Assembly: GCA_021205585.1 (NCBI GenBank)
Contig: JAJPXI010000231.1
Span: 1 to 16,794 of the forward strand
DNA length: 16,794 bases
Direction: 5' to 3'
Source of the DNA: Oscillospiraceae bacterium
GTDB taxonomy: Bacteria > Bacillota > Clostridia > Oscillospirales > Oscillospiraceae
Position 1 is the first letter of the stretch. Every line of letters begins with the position of its first letter. The notes below the pieces were generated by a model. That model was not told the DNA's origin. It saw only the letters and a program-made list of their open reading frames with translations, and made no database searches. Below are positions 5,770-12,837 of this stretch, one piece after another. The position numbers were made by a program, and so were the translations under genes.

Positions 5770-8445
5770 ATGGCTGCGATATTGTGTCTTTGTATTCCGC
5801 CATTGCTGCTGGCCATCATAAGGGAAAAGGCCGCGCATAGCCGCAAGGGTTTATATGAGCGCGTGATAGCATATGTCATTTCCTGGATTGTTCTAAACGG
5901 CATGATGGTTCTTGTTTTGAATCTCATCGTCCATAATCACGGCCAGTTGGTTCTCAAGCTCAACCACTACCCTCTTTTTGCTGTCAAATATGCCGCGCTT
6001 TCCATGGCTTTCGCGCTGGCGGAGCCTTTCGCTGAAAAGGGGCTGAGATGGGCGGGCCTTCGTTTCCTCCAGTCGCCCAAAACCGCCGGGCTTCGGAACT
6101 TATGCAGGCGCATGAAACGGCACCCTGTGTTCGGGGCCATCTGCGTGGTCGAGGTTCTTATCCTGGCGTGGATCGTCTCGCAATGTTTGCGCCCCGCCTA
6201 TAACCTGGCTTTTACGGCCTCCGATTTTACGGTTTTGGACAGCGACGTACAGCTGGTACAGACGGATGACGAATCCTATTATGAAATTACAAATGAAGAT
6301 GCTGTGGACAGCATAAAAATACTGTCTGTGGACGACTTCAAGCTATACCCCGGCGCATACAATGTTACAATCTCCTATGCCTCCGACACGGCGGACGACC
6401 CGGAGGACAGCCTGGCCAACAGCACGGGTAGCCTGACCCTGAACAGCGCCAAACACGGCACATCATACTGCGCCTTCAACCAGTTAAGTCTCCGGGACGC
6501 CCTCACGGAAGAAAGCCAGACAGTGCAAATTAATTCCCCTGTTGCGCTGGAGGATATGTCCCTGTCCATTCTGTATAACGGCGCCGGGACGCTTTCGATT
6601 TATTCCATTGAACTATCTGAAATCGTCGTTTACAAATATGTGCTGCTGGCAATCATGGCGCTGCTCTTTCTCCTGCTGGATGCCGCCGTTCTCAGCTTTG
6701 GGCGCGGAATTTTTAGAATGAAAGACGGAATCCTGTGCCTGATCTGCCTGGCGGCCGCGCTTCCTTTCCTTGCGAATTTCGTTTACAGCGGCCACGACAT
6801 TACCTTTCACCTGAACAGAATCGTCTGCCTGGCCGATGAGTTGAAACAGGGGAACTATTTCCCCGCGATTTTTTCTACCGCTCTGAACGGATATGGATAT
6901 GCCAACCCGCTGTTTTACGGACAGGTCTTTTTGTACCTCCCGGCGGTTTTATACTGCTGCGGTTTTTCCCTGACCTTCTCCTACAATGTGTATATCATCC
7001 TTTTCTCCGTCGCCACCTGCCTGATTATGTATGGTTCCTCCCTTAGAATCTTCAAAAAGGCACGTCCGGCCCTGCTCTGCGCTGCCCTGTATACGCTCAG
7101 CGCGGTTCGTCTGACCAATATTTTCACAAGGAGCGCTCTGGGCGAATTTACAGCGCAGACTTTCCTCCCCCTGGTCATCCTTGGGGTTTACAATATATAC
7201 TCGGCGGAACGCGGCGAAACCCTCACGCTGAAAAAATACCTCCCCCTCATCGCCGGGTTCACCGGAGTTTTCCTCTCCCATACGCTCACGGCGCTGATGT
7301 GCGCGCTGCTTCTCGTCGCTTTTTGTATTGTTAACCTGAAAAAGACCTTGGAGAAAACCCGGATGGCCGCGCTGTGTAAAGCTGCGGGCCTGACTCTTCT
7401 AATCAACCTGTCGTCCCTGGTTCCGTTTATCGACTCGTATTCCATGAATCTGGCTGTAAAAGACAAGGTAAATTACATCCAGGGGCACGGCACATACCTG
7501 GTGCAGCTGTTCAATGTCATCGTCGATAATTTTCAACAGAGCAGCGTCTCGAATACTGCGGGGAATGAAATGTCCTTCTCGATCGGTTTTTCCATCACCC
7601 TGGGCCTGATCCTGTATGTATTTTGCCTGGTCAGGGGCAGGAAAGCCCATACAAAATCCCCCGTTTTCACCTTTTCAAAGCTGTGCTTTGCTTTTACGCT
7701 GGCCACCCTGCTTCTGTCGCTCAGGGAAATGCCGTACAACGCGCTGGATTTTCTGCCCGAAACGCTGTACTCCCTTTTGACGGTGTACCAGTTCCCGTGG
7801 AGGTGGCTGGTATTCGCAACGCTTTTTGGGACGTACTGCACGGCGTACGCCGTCGGCTCCATGGAGAAATTTTCAATTCAGAAGTACACCCCCGCCCTTG
7901 CGCTGTTTGCGGTTGCGGCGGCGCTGTGCGTCAATACGGGGCAGATTTATGCCGACCAGCTGCGGACAAGCACGCTCGCCACATGTTCAAACAATTCGTA
8001 TTCATATAATATGGGCATTGGGGCCGGCGAATACCTGTTAGTATCGTCGATCAGTTCGGAGTATAACTATGCGGCGCTGATTTATAACGAGGACGCTGTT
8101 ACCGTGTCCGATTATGAGCGGGACGGCACGACGGCGGTTTTCTATGCGCAAAACGCCTCCGATACTTCTGAAACGGTGCTTCTGCCAATGATTTGCTACG
8201 ACAACTACCGCGCTTATGACGGGGCCGGGGCAGAGCTTGCCGTCTCCTGCGGCGACAACAACAGAATCGCCGTTGAAATACCGGCAAATTACGCGGGGAC
8301 GGTACAGGTGCGGTACCACTTCCCGTTCCTCTGGCGGGCGGCAATCTTCATATCTGTCATAACGCTCCTGTCGGTTCTTGGATACGGCGTTTGCCGGCGT
8401 CTCAAAAAGAAAGGAATTTCAAAAGCCGCCGGCGGCGCCCCATAA
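5770..8445 (+). CDS. Multi-pass membrane protein, PTPS_related/YfhO-like
   Basis: 891 residues. Four N-terminal membrane segments (about 1-17, 35-58, 65-85, 119-140) precede an extracytoplasmic beta-rich region (about 141-280). After a further membrane segment comes the diagnostic YSGHDITFHLNRI near 341, followed by GYGYANPLFYGQVFLYLP, an ALYTLSAVRLTNIFTRSALGE block and FLPLVILGVYNIY. These match the Firmicutes membrane family annotated as 6-pyruvoyl-tetrahydropterin synthase-related or YfhO-like, whose architecture resembles GT-C glycosyltransferases with an acidic residue in the first outer loop. A second outer domain (about 726-850) precedes the last membrane helix and a basic tail. Function unproven; lipid-linked glycan transfer for the envelope is an inference. 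Start ATG 5770 follows AAAGGGGAG (5756-5764); the frame continues upstream through the 5469-5618 element but without a good start. Visibly more AT-rich in third positions than greA, lysS or the MFS gene, which may reflect transfer. Confidence 0.8.
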   Translation: MAAILCLCIPPLLLAIIREKAAHSRKGLYERVIAYVISWIVLNGMMVLVLNLIVHNHGQLVLKLNHYPLFAVKYAALSMAFALAEPFAEKGLRWAGLRFLQSPKTAGLRNLCRRMKRHPVFGAICVVEVLILAWIVSQCLRPAYNLAFTASDFTVLDSDVQLVQTDDESYYEITNEDAVDSIKILSVDDFKLYPGAYNVTISYASDTADDPEDSLANSTGSLTLNSAKHGTSYCAFNQLSLRDALTEESQTVQINSPVALEDMSLSILYNGAGTLSIYSIELSEIVVYKYVLLAIMALLFLLLDAAVLSFGRGIFRMKDGILCLICLAAALPFLANFVYSGHDITFHLNRIVCLADELKQGNYFPAIFSTALNGYGYANPLFYGQVFLYLPAVLYCCGFSLTFSYNVYIILFSVATCLIMYGSSLRIFKKARPALLCAALYTLSAVRLTNIFTRSALGEFTAQTFLPLVILGVYNIYSAERGETLTLKKYLPLIAGFTGVFLSHTLTALMCALLLVAFCIVNLKKTLEKTRMAALCKAAGLTLLINLSSLVPFIDSYSMNLAVKDKVNYIQGHGTYLVQLFNVIVDNFQQSSVSNTAGNEMSFSIGFSITLGLILYVFCLVRGRKAHTKSPVFTFSKLCFAFTLATLLLSLREMPYNALDFLPETLYSLLTVYQFPWRWLVFATLFGTYCTAYAVGSMEKFSIQKYTPALALFAVAAALCVNTGQIYADQLRTSTLATCSNNSYSYNMGIGAGEYLLVSSISSEYNYAALIYNEDAVTVSDYERDGTTAVFYAQNASDTSETVLLPMICYDNYRAYDGAGAELAVSCGDNNRIAVEIPANYAGTVQVRYHFPFLWRAAIFISVITLLSVLGYGVCRRLKKKGISKAAGGAP

Positions 8446-8464
8446 AAACCGCCGGCATCCTTTT
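8428..8464 (+). terminator. Possible terminator at the end of the 891-residue protein gene
   Basis: GCCGGCGG (8428-8435) pairs with CCGCCGGC (8449-8456), 8 bp with a 13-nt loop that contains the stop codon, followed by ATCCTTTT. The overlap with the end of the coding sequence and the broken T tract make it a modest candidate. Confidence 0.45.
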
Positions 8465-8551
8465 CGCAGGGCGGGAATCGTCTTTTTCCCCACTTTTTCT
8501 CCCGCTTTTCCCCTGCGGGTTTGGGCGGATTGCTATTTTTTTCGGGGCCGC

Positions 8552-8579
8552 TTGATTTATCTTTTATCTTTTGTATAAT
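8552..8579 (+). promoter_or_regulatory. Sigma-A promoter of the MFS gene
   Basis: TTGATT (8552-8557), 16-nt spacer, perfect TATAAT (8574-8579). A start near 8586 gives a leader of about 37 nt. Confidence 0.7.
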
Positions 8580-8622
8580 AAGAGTACGCTTACGGCGCAA
8601 TCCTATGAACAGGAGAGTTTGC

Positions 8623-9858
8623 ATGAAAACGAGAACGACCCGCACCCATCTGTGGCCCGTGGCGCTGGAGGGCATCGTTGGGAATTTTATTTTAGGCGCA
8701 ATGTTTACCTGGGCGGTCTTCCGGGCCCCCCTGCTGGAGCTGTTCCCCACCTGGACGGAGGGGATGCTGTCCATCGTCTTTGGCGTACATAACCTGTGCA
8801 TCTGCGCGGGCATTTTGGTGGGGGGCCGGCTGGCGGAAAAAATGCCGCTGCGGCTGCTCTACTTCTGCCTGTCGGTGATGCAGCTGATTGGGTTTGGCAG
8901 CTTCGCCTTCCTGCCCGTCCATATGCCGGGGCTGAGCTACGCCATGGTGCTGGTGCTGTTCGGCATCCTCTGCTCTTTCGGGGTGGGCATCGGCATCAAC
9001 GTGGTGCAGACCGGCACCCAGCCCTGGTTCCCCGCCCACACGGGGCTGATTTCCGGGGCGTCCTTCATGGCCCTGGGCATGAGCTCCTTCCTGCTGGCCA
9101 TCGTGACCGAAAGGCTGCTGGCCTTCTACCAGGGCTACTTCGGCGCGGCCAGCGTGAAATACACCGTGGCCACCATCGGCGTGGGGCTGTTCGTATGCGC
9201 CATGCTGACCCTGGCCGACCCTCGCTCCTGGAAGCTGCCCGCCAACCAGGAGCTGAAGGTGGTGACCAACAGCAAGGGCATCGCCCCGCGCATGATGGTG
9301 CGTATGCGGGTGTTCTGGCTGCTGCTGTTCTGGAACGGCTTTATGCGGGCGGTGGGCTTCATCCTGCTGGACCACTCGGCCAACATGGCCGTGGCCTTTG
9401 GCGGCGTGGCCCTGGCGGGGATGCTCATCTCTCCCGCCAACGGCCTGGGCAGCCTGCTGACCGGCTTCTATCTGGACAAGGTGGGCCTGCGGCCCGATAT
9501 GCTGACCGTGGGGCTGACCATGACCCTGAGCATCGCCCTGCTGGTGGTGGGCGGGCTGCTGTCCTCCCCGGTGCTGATTGTCATCGGCCTGGTGGTGGGC
9601 GGCCTGGCCTACGGCGGCTCCAGCACCACCGACTCGGCCTCCATCAAGCGGGTGTTCGGCGGGCGGCACTACTCGGTCAACTACGGCATCGCCAACCTGT
9701 CCATGGCCCTGGGCGCGGGCATCTCCTCCTTCTCCGGCATCGTGCTGGACTCGTTCAACCTGAATTACATGAGCATCATCATCATGGCCGCCATCCTGGT
9801 CGTCCCGGTCGTGGTTTGCAGCATCGGGATGCTCTTCGTCAAGATGCCCCGGTTCTGA
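8623..9858 (+). CDS. Major facilitator transporter, OFA-like
   Basis: 411 residues with about twelve hydrophobic segments and a hydrophilic loop in the middle (DPRSWKLPANQELKVV), the usual MFS plan of two six-helix halves. Segments AMFTWAVFRAPLLELFPTW, GIGINVVQTGTQPWFPAHTG and PANGLGSLLTGFYLDKVGLR recall the oxalate/formate antiporter (OFA) branch, where the last is the NGxGR-like loop. Substrate cannot be read from sequence; a small organic anion is a guess. Start ATG 8623 follows AGGAGAG (8611-8617) with a 5-nt spacer; in-frame ATG 8605 lacks such a site. Monocistronic as far as can be seen: own promoter upstream, long hairpin after the stop, and a new promoter before the next gene. Confidence 0.85.
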   Translation: MKTRTTRTHLWPVALEGIVGNFILGAMFTWAVFRAPLLELFPTWTEGMLSIVFGVHNLCICAGILVGGRLAEKMPLRLLYFCLSVMQLIGFGSFAFLPVHMPGLSYAMVLVLFGILCSFGVGIGINVVQTGTQPWFPAHTGLISGASFMALGMSSFLLAIVTERLLAFYQGYFGAASVKYTVATIGVGLFVCAMLTLADPRSWKLPANQELKVVTNSKGIAPRMMVRMRVFWLLLFWNGFMRAVGFILLDHSANMAVAFGGVALAGMLISPANGLGSLLTGFYLDKVGLRPDMLTVGLTMTLSIALLVVGGLLSSPVLIVIGLVVGGLAYGGSSTTDSASIKRVFGGRHYSVNYGIANLSMALGAGISSFSGIVLDSFNLNYMSIIIMAAILVVPVVVCSIGMLFVKMPRF

Positions 9859-9859
9859 C

Positions 9860-9902
9860 ACTCTTTTCAGATTAAAATGGGACATTTTAATCCGAAGAGA
9901 GT
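9860..9902. terminator. Long palindrome directly after the MFS gene
   Basis: GATTAAAATG (9870-9879) and CATTTTAATC (9883-9892) are perfect inverse copies with a 3-nt loop. Outer stems TTC/GAA (9866-9868, 9894-9896) and ACTCT/AGAGT (9860-9864, 9898-9902) extend it. No T tract follows, so it may be a 3' end-stabilising or processing structure, or an operator ahead of the promoter at 9928, rather than a classical terminator. Confidence 0.5.
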
Positions 9903-9927
9903 ATAAGGTTTGGCGGCGGGCGCATGG

Positions 9928-9956
9928 TTGACAATGGAAGAGGCGCATGGTAGAAT
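9928..9956 (+). promoter_or_regulatory. Strong sigma-A promoter of the O-acyltransferase operon
   Basis: Perfect TTGACA (9928-9933), 17-nt spacer, TAGAAT (9951-9956) with TGG before it (extended -10). The start site would be near 9963, leaving a leader of about 127 nt that contains a family B hairpin. Confidence 0.85.
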
Positions 9957-10035
9957 AGCCAGTAGACAGGAGAAGAAGCCGCGTTTCCCCGCCGCCCTGG
10001 AAATCTGGGAACACAGCCGCGTCCAAGGGGCTTTC

Positions 10036-10070
10036 GGCACCACCGCACAAAGCGGGCTGCGGTGCCTTTA
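10036..10070 (-). repeat. Family B hairpin in the MBOAT leader
   Basis: The minus strand reads TAAAGGCACCGCAGCCCGCT and continues to GGTGCC. GGCACC (10036-10041) pairs with GGTGCC (10061-10066), and an alternative inner stem is CCGC (10043-10046) with GCGG (10051-10054). On the plus strand TTTAT follows, and the ribosome-binding site AAAGGGG (10074-10080) begins 8 nt after the stem. It could attenuate the operon or affect translation initiation. Confidence 0.55.
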
Positions 10071-10089
10071 TCGAAAGGGGGCAAGACCG

Positions 10090-11490
10090 GTGCTGTTTTC
10101 AAGCTCTATTTTTTTATTCGCCTTCCTTCCGGCGGTGTTGCTAATTTACTACGGTCTCCTGCGCAAACGGGTTGCTGGGCAGAACGTGTTTTTGCTCCTG
10201 GCCTCTCTGTTTTTTTACTGGTGGGGGGAGCCGAAATTCTTTTTTTTGATGCTGCTGTCCATCTTGATGAATTACGGCTTCGGCCTGTGGGCGGCGGCGG
10301 CGCGGAACGGTGGGGGGTCGGTTAAGCTGCCCGTTGCCTGCGCGGCTGCGGCCAACCTGTCCGTCCTGTTTGTATTCAAATATCTGAACTTCACTGTGAA
10401 CAACCTGATGCTCCTGGGCTTTGAACTGGCCGTGCCAGACATTGCCCTGCCAATCGGGATTTCTTTTTTTACCTTCCAGGCCATGAGCTACGTGTTCGAC
10501 ATCGCCCGTGGCCGGGGAGAAGCCCAGAAGAACCCCCTGAACGTGGGCCTGTATATCGCCTTCTTCCCCCAACTGGTGGCCGGGCCCATTGTCCGTTATG
10601 AAATCTTCGCCGGCCAGATTTCCAGCCGGGAGGAAACCTGGAGCCGGTTCGCCGAGGGAACCCGGCGGCTGTCCATCGGCTTTTGCAAAAAAATATTGCT
10701 GGCCAACCAGCTGGCGGTCATCGCCGATGCCGCCTTTTCCGCCCAGGCGCCCGCCGCCGCTTTCGCTTGGCTGGGTGCCGTCAGCTATTCCTTGCAAATT
10801 TATTACGATTTTTCCGGGTACTCCGACATGGCCATCGGCCTGGGCAAAATGCTGGGGTTTGAATTTTCGGAAAACTTCATGTGGCCTTATGCGTCCAAAT
10901 CAGTTTCAGAATTTTGGCGCCGGTGGCACATCTCCCTGTCCGGCTGGTTCCGGGACTACGTCTATTTCCCCATGGGGGGCAGCCGGGTGGACAGGCGGTG
11001 GAAACATATTCGAAACCTGTGTATGGTCTGGCTTCTGACCGGCTTGTGGCACGGGGCCGCCTGGACCTTCATATGCTGGGGAATGTTCTATTTGGCTATC
11101 ATTTTATTGGAGAAAAATTTGTATTTAGGGAAAAGATGGTCGGCTCCGCTGCAGCGGGGGTACACCCTCTTGGCGGTTATCCTGGCATGGACGCTGTTTC
11201 GGGCGGAGGACATCGGGGCGGCCGGCCGATATCTGCTGGCCCTGTTCGGGGCCAACGGTGGGTTTGAATCCGCAGCGCTGTTTTACATTAGGGAAAACTG
11301 GCCGGTCCTGCTGGCCGGGATACTGTTCGCTGTTCCCTCTGCGGCCTGGCTGCGGGATAAGCTGTCAAGCCGCCGATATTTTACCGTTTTCCAGACCCTG
11401 TCCTCCGTGCTGCTGTTAACTGCCTTGGTGGCCGCCGGAACCTACTTGGTGAAGGGCACCTATAACCCCTTCATTTATTTTAATTTTTAG
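10090..11490 (+). CDS. MBOAT-family O-acyltransferase (PatA/AlgI/DltB-like)
   Basis: 466 residues, typical for the family. Membrane-bound O-acyltransferases move acyl groups, usually acetyl, across the membrane to extracytoplasmic glycans. Conserved blocks: GISFFTFQAMSYVFD, FFPQLVAGPIVRY, YYDFSGYSDMAIGLGKMLGF, SVSEFWRRWHISLSGWFRDY (H280), YFPMGGSR, and LLTGLWHGAAWTFICWG with H321, the family's catalytic histidine. N-terminal segments FLFAFLPAVLLIYY and FFYWWGEPKFF are also typical. GTG 10090 is chosen because AAAGGGG (10074-10080) lies 9 nt upstream; the frame upstream crosses the promoter and family B repeat. The TAG stop overlaps the ribosome-binding site of the next gene (12 nt apart), so the two genes form an operon. 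The acceptor polymer is not identified. Confidence 0.93.
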   Translation: MLFSSSIFLFAFLPAVLLIYYGLLRKRVAGQNVFLLLASLFFYWWGEPKFFFLMLLSILMNYGFGLWAAAARNGGGSVKLPVACAAAANLSVLFVFKYLNFTVNNLMLLGFELAVPDIALPIGISFFTFQAMSYVFDIARGRGEAQKNPLNVGLYIAFFPQLVAGPIVRYEIFAGQISSREETWSRFAEGTRRLSIGFCKKILLANQLAVIADAAFSAQAPAAAFAWLGAVSYSLQIYYDFSGYSDMAIGLGKMLGFEFSENFMWPYASKSVSEFWRRWHISLSGWFRDYVYFPMGGSRVDRRWKHIRNLCMVWLLTGLWHGAAWTFICWGMFYLAIILLEKNLYLGKRWSAPLQRGYTLLAVILAWTLFRAEDIGAAGRYLLALFGANGGFESAALFYIRENWPVLLAGILFAVPSAAWLRDKLSSRRYFTVFQTLSSVLLLTALVAAGTYLVKGTYNPFIYFNF

Positions 11491-11502
11491 GAGGGCTGCC
11501 CG

Positions 11503-12708
11503 TTGAAAACCGCCAACTCCGTATTCGCTGGGCTGTTTCTTGGCTTCCTGCTCGCCATGGTGGCACTGCACGCCTACGGCATCCACTGCTCCGGTGGCAC
11601 CTTGAAAAGCGAATATGAATCCCAGCTCTCCGATGACGCACCTATATCCGAAAAAATTTCCTTTGTCCTGGAAAACAGTGAGAGCGCCTTTAACGAAGAC
11701 CTGGACTACAACCACTGGTTTATCCAACTCTACGGCGGCATTCAGCGGCTGGCCGGGCGGCGCTATGTGGACGACTCCAGCGGATACCCCGTGGCCAAGC
11801 TCTCCAACGGGCAGCTGACCTTTGCCGTCATTACAGAATTTGAGGACCCCACGGAAAACGCCCTGGCCACCGTCTCCTTTGCCCAACGGCTGGAGCAGGA
11901 CGGCATACCTTTTCTGACTGTTGTGGCTCCCACCAAGCTCTCTGTAGAGGAGGCCCAAATGCCCGCCGGAGTAGAGGATTACGGAAACGCCATCGGAGAC
12001 GCTTTTTTGTCCACGGTGGAGGCGGGCGGCACTGCCGCCCTGGATTTGCGGGAAACCTTCGCCCAACTTGGGGACTACAGCGGCTATTTTTTCACCACCG
12101 ACCACCACTGGAAACCGGAGGGCGCGCTGTTTGCCTGCGGCGTTTTGATGGAGTTCCTGGAGCGGGAGTACGGCTTTTCCGTCCAGTGGGAGGCACTGCT
12201 GGAGGAAAACTATAAAGCGACGGTCTATGAAGGCCTGTTTTTGGGCAGCCAGGGCAAGCGAGTGGGCAGCCTGTACGCGGGGCTGGACGATTTCACCGTA
12301 TTTACCCCCCTGTTTGAAACCTCTTTTACTTACCTCATCCCGGAACGCTCCCTGGAACGCACGGGAACCTTTAATGAGGCCCTGTGTTTTTCTGAACGGC
12401 TGGAGGAGACGGACTATTTCACCAGCAACCCTTATACTTACTACTCCGGCGGCGACTGGGGCAAGGCCATCATGGTCAACAATCTCCTGCCCGACGGGGT
12501 CAGGGTGGTACTCATCCGGGACTCCTTTTCCTGCGCGCTCGCTCCCTTCCTGGCCCTGCAGTGCGGGGAACTGATTACCATCGATCTGCGCTATTACACC
12601 GACGATTTATACGCGGAAATTCAAGAGCTGCAGCCGGATTATGTTATCATGCTCTACGCCGCCAGTTCCTGCAGATCGCCGGCAATGTTCCAACTTTCTT
12701 CCTCATGA
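11503..12708 (+). CDS. DHHW-family (AlgX/PatB-like) O-acetylation partner
   Basis: 401 residues. A signal anchor (about 4-26, SVFAGLFLGFLLAMVALHAYG) places the rest outside the membrane. The signature FTTDHHWKPEGA gives D200-H201-H202-W203, and LIRDSFSCAL gives S341. By analogy with AlgX, D200, H202 and S341 would be the SGNH-like catalytic triad that passes the acetyl group to the polymer. TTG start at 11503 is supported by AGGAGGG (11489-11495) 7 nt upstream, overlapping the stop of the MBOAT gene. The last 15 residues (SCRSPAMFQLSSS region) use codons unlike the rest, while another frame carries on with GC-rich third positions to a TGA at 12723-12725, so a frameshift near 12660-12666 is possible. 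The catalytic region is unaffected either way. Confidence 0.88.
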   Translation: MKTANSVFAGLFLGFLLAMVALHAYGIHCSGGTLKSEYESQLSDDAPISEKISFVLENSESAFNEDLDYNHWFIQLYGGIQRLAGRRYVDDSSGYPVAKLSNGQLTFAVITEFEDPTENALATVSFAQRLEQDGIPFLTVVAPTKLSVEEAQMPAGVEDYGNAIGDAFLSTVEAGGTAALDLRETFAQLGDYSGYFFTTDHHWKPEGALFACGVLMEFLEREYGFSVQWEALLEENYKATVYEGLFLGSQGKRVGSLYAGLDDFTVFTPLFETSFTYLIPERSLERTGTFNEALCFSERLEETDYFTSNPYTYYSGGDWGKAIMVNNLLPDGVRVVLIRDSFSCALAPFLALQCGELITIDLRYYTDDLYAEIQELQPDYVIMLYAASSCRSPAMFQLSSS

Positions 12709-12823
12709 ACGCCGCGCTCTGGTGAATCCTGAAGCACCCCCCTATCAAGCAGACAGTAAAGAAAGATTTTTACGTGGCGGCGTTCCTTACGGCCCCTCCT
12801 ACCGCAGGCATTTTTATGTTGAG

Positions 12824-12837
12824 GGCGGCGGGCCGCC
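12824..12837. terminator. GC hairpin between convergent genes
   Basis: GGCGGCGGGCCGCC is self-complementary (6 bp on each side, tiny loop) and abuts the helicase stop codon on the minus strand. No T tract follows in either direction, so terminator function is doubtful. The rest of 12709-12836 shows nothing recognisable. Confidence 0.3.

Noticed and set aside
8692..10050. Long minus-strand open frame (452 codons) opposite the MFS gene
   Set aside because: It is histidine-, glycine- and glutamine-rich, a typical antisense shadow of a GC-rich gene, and overlaps the MFS gene and its downstream promoter.
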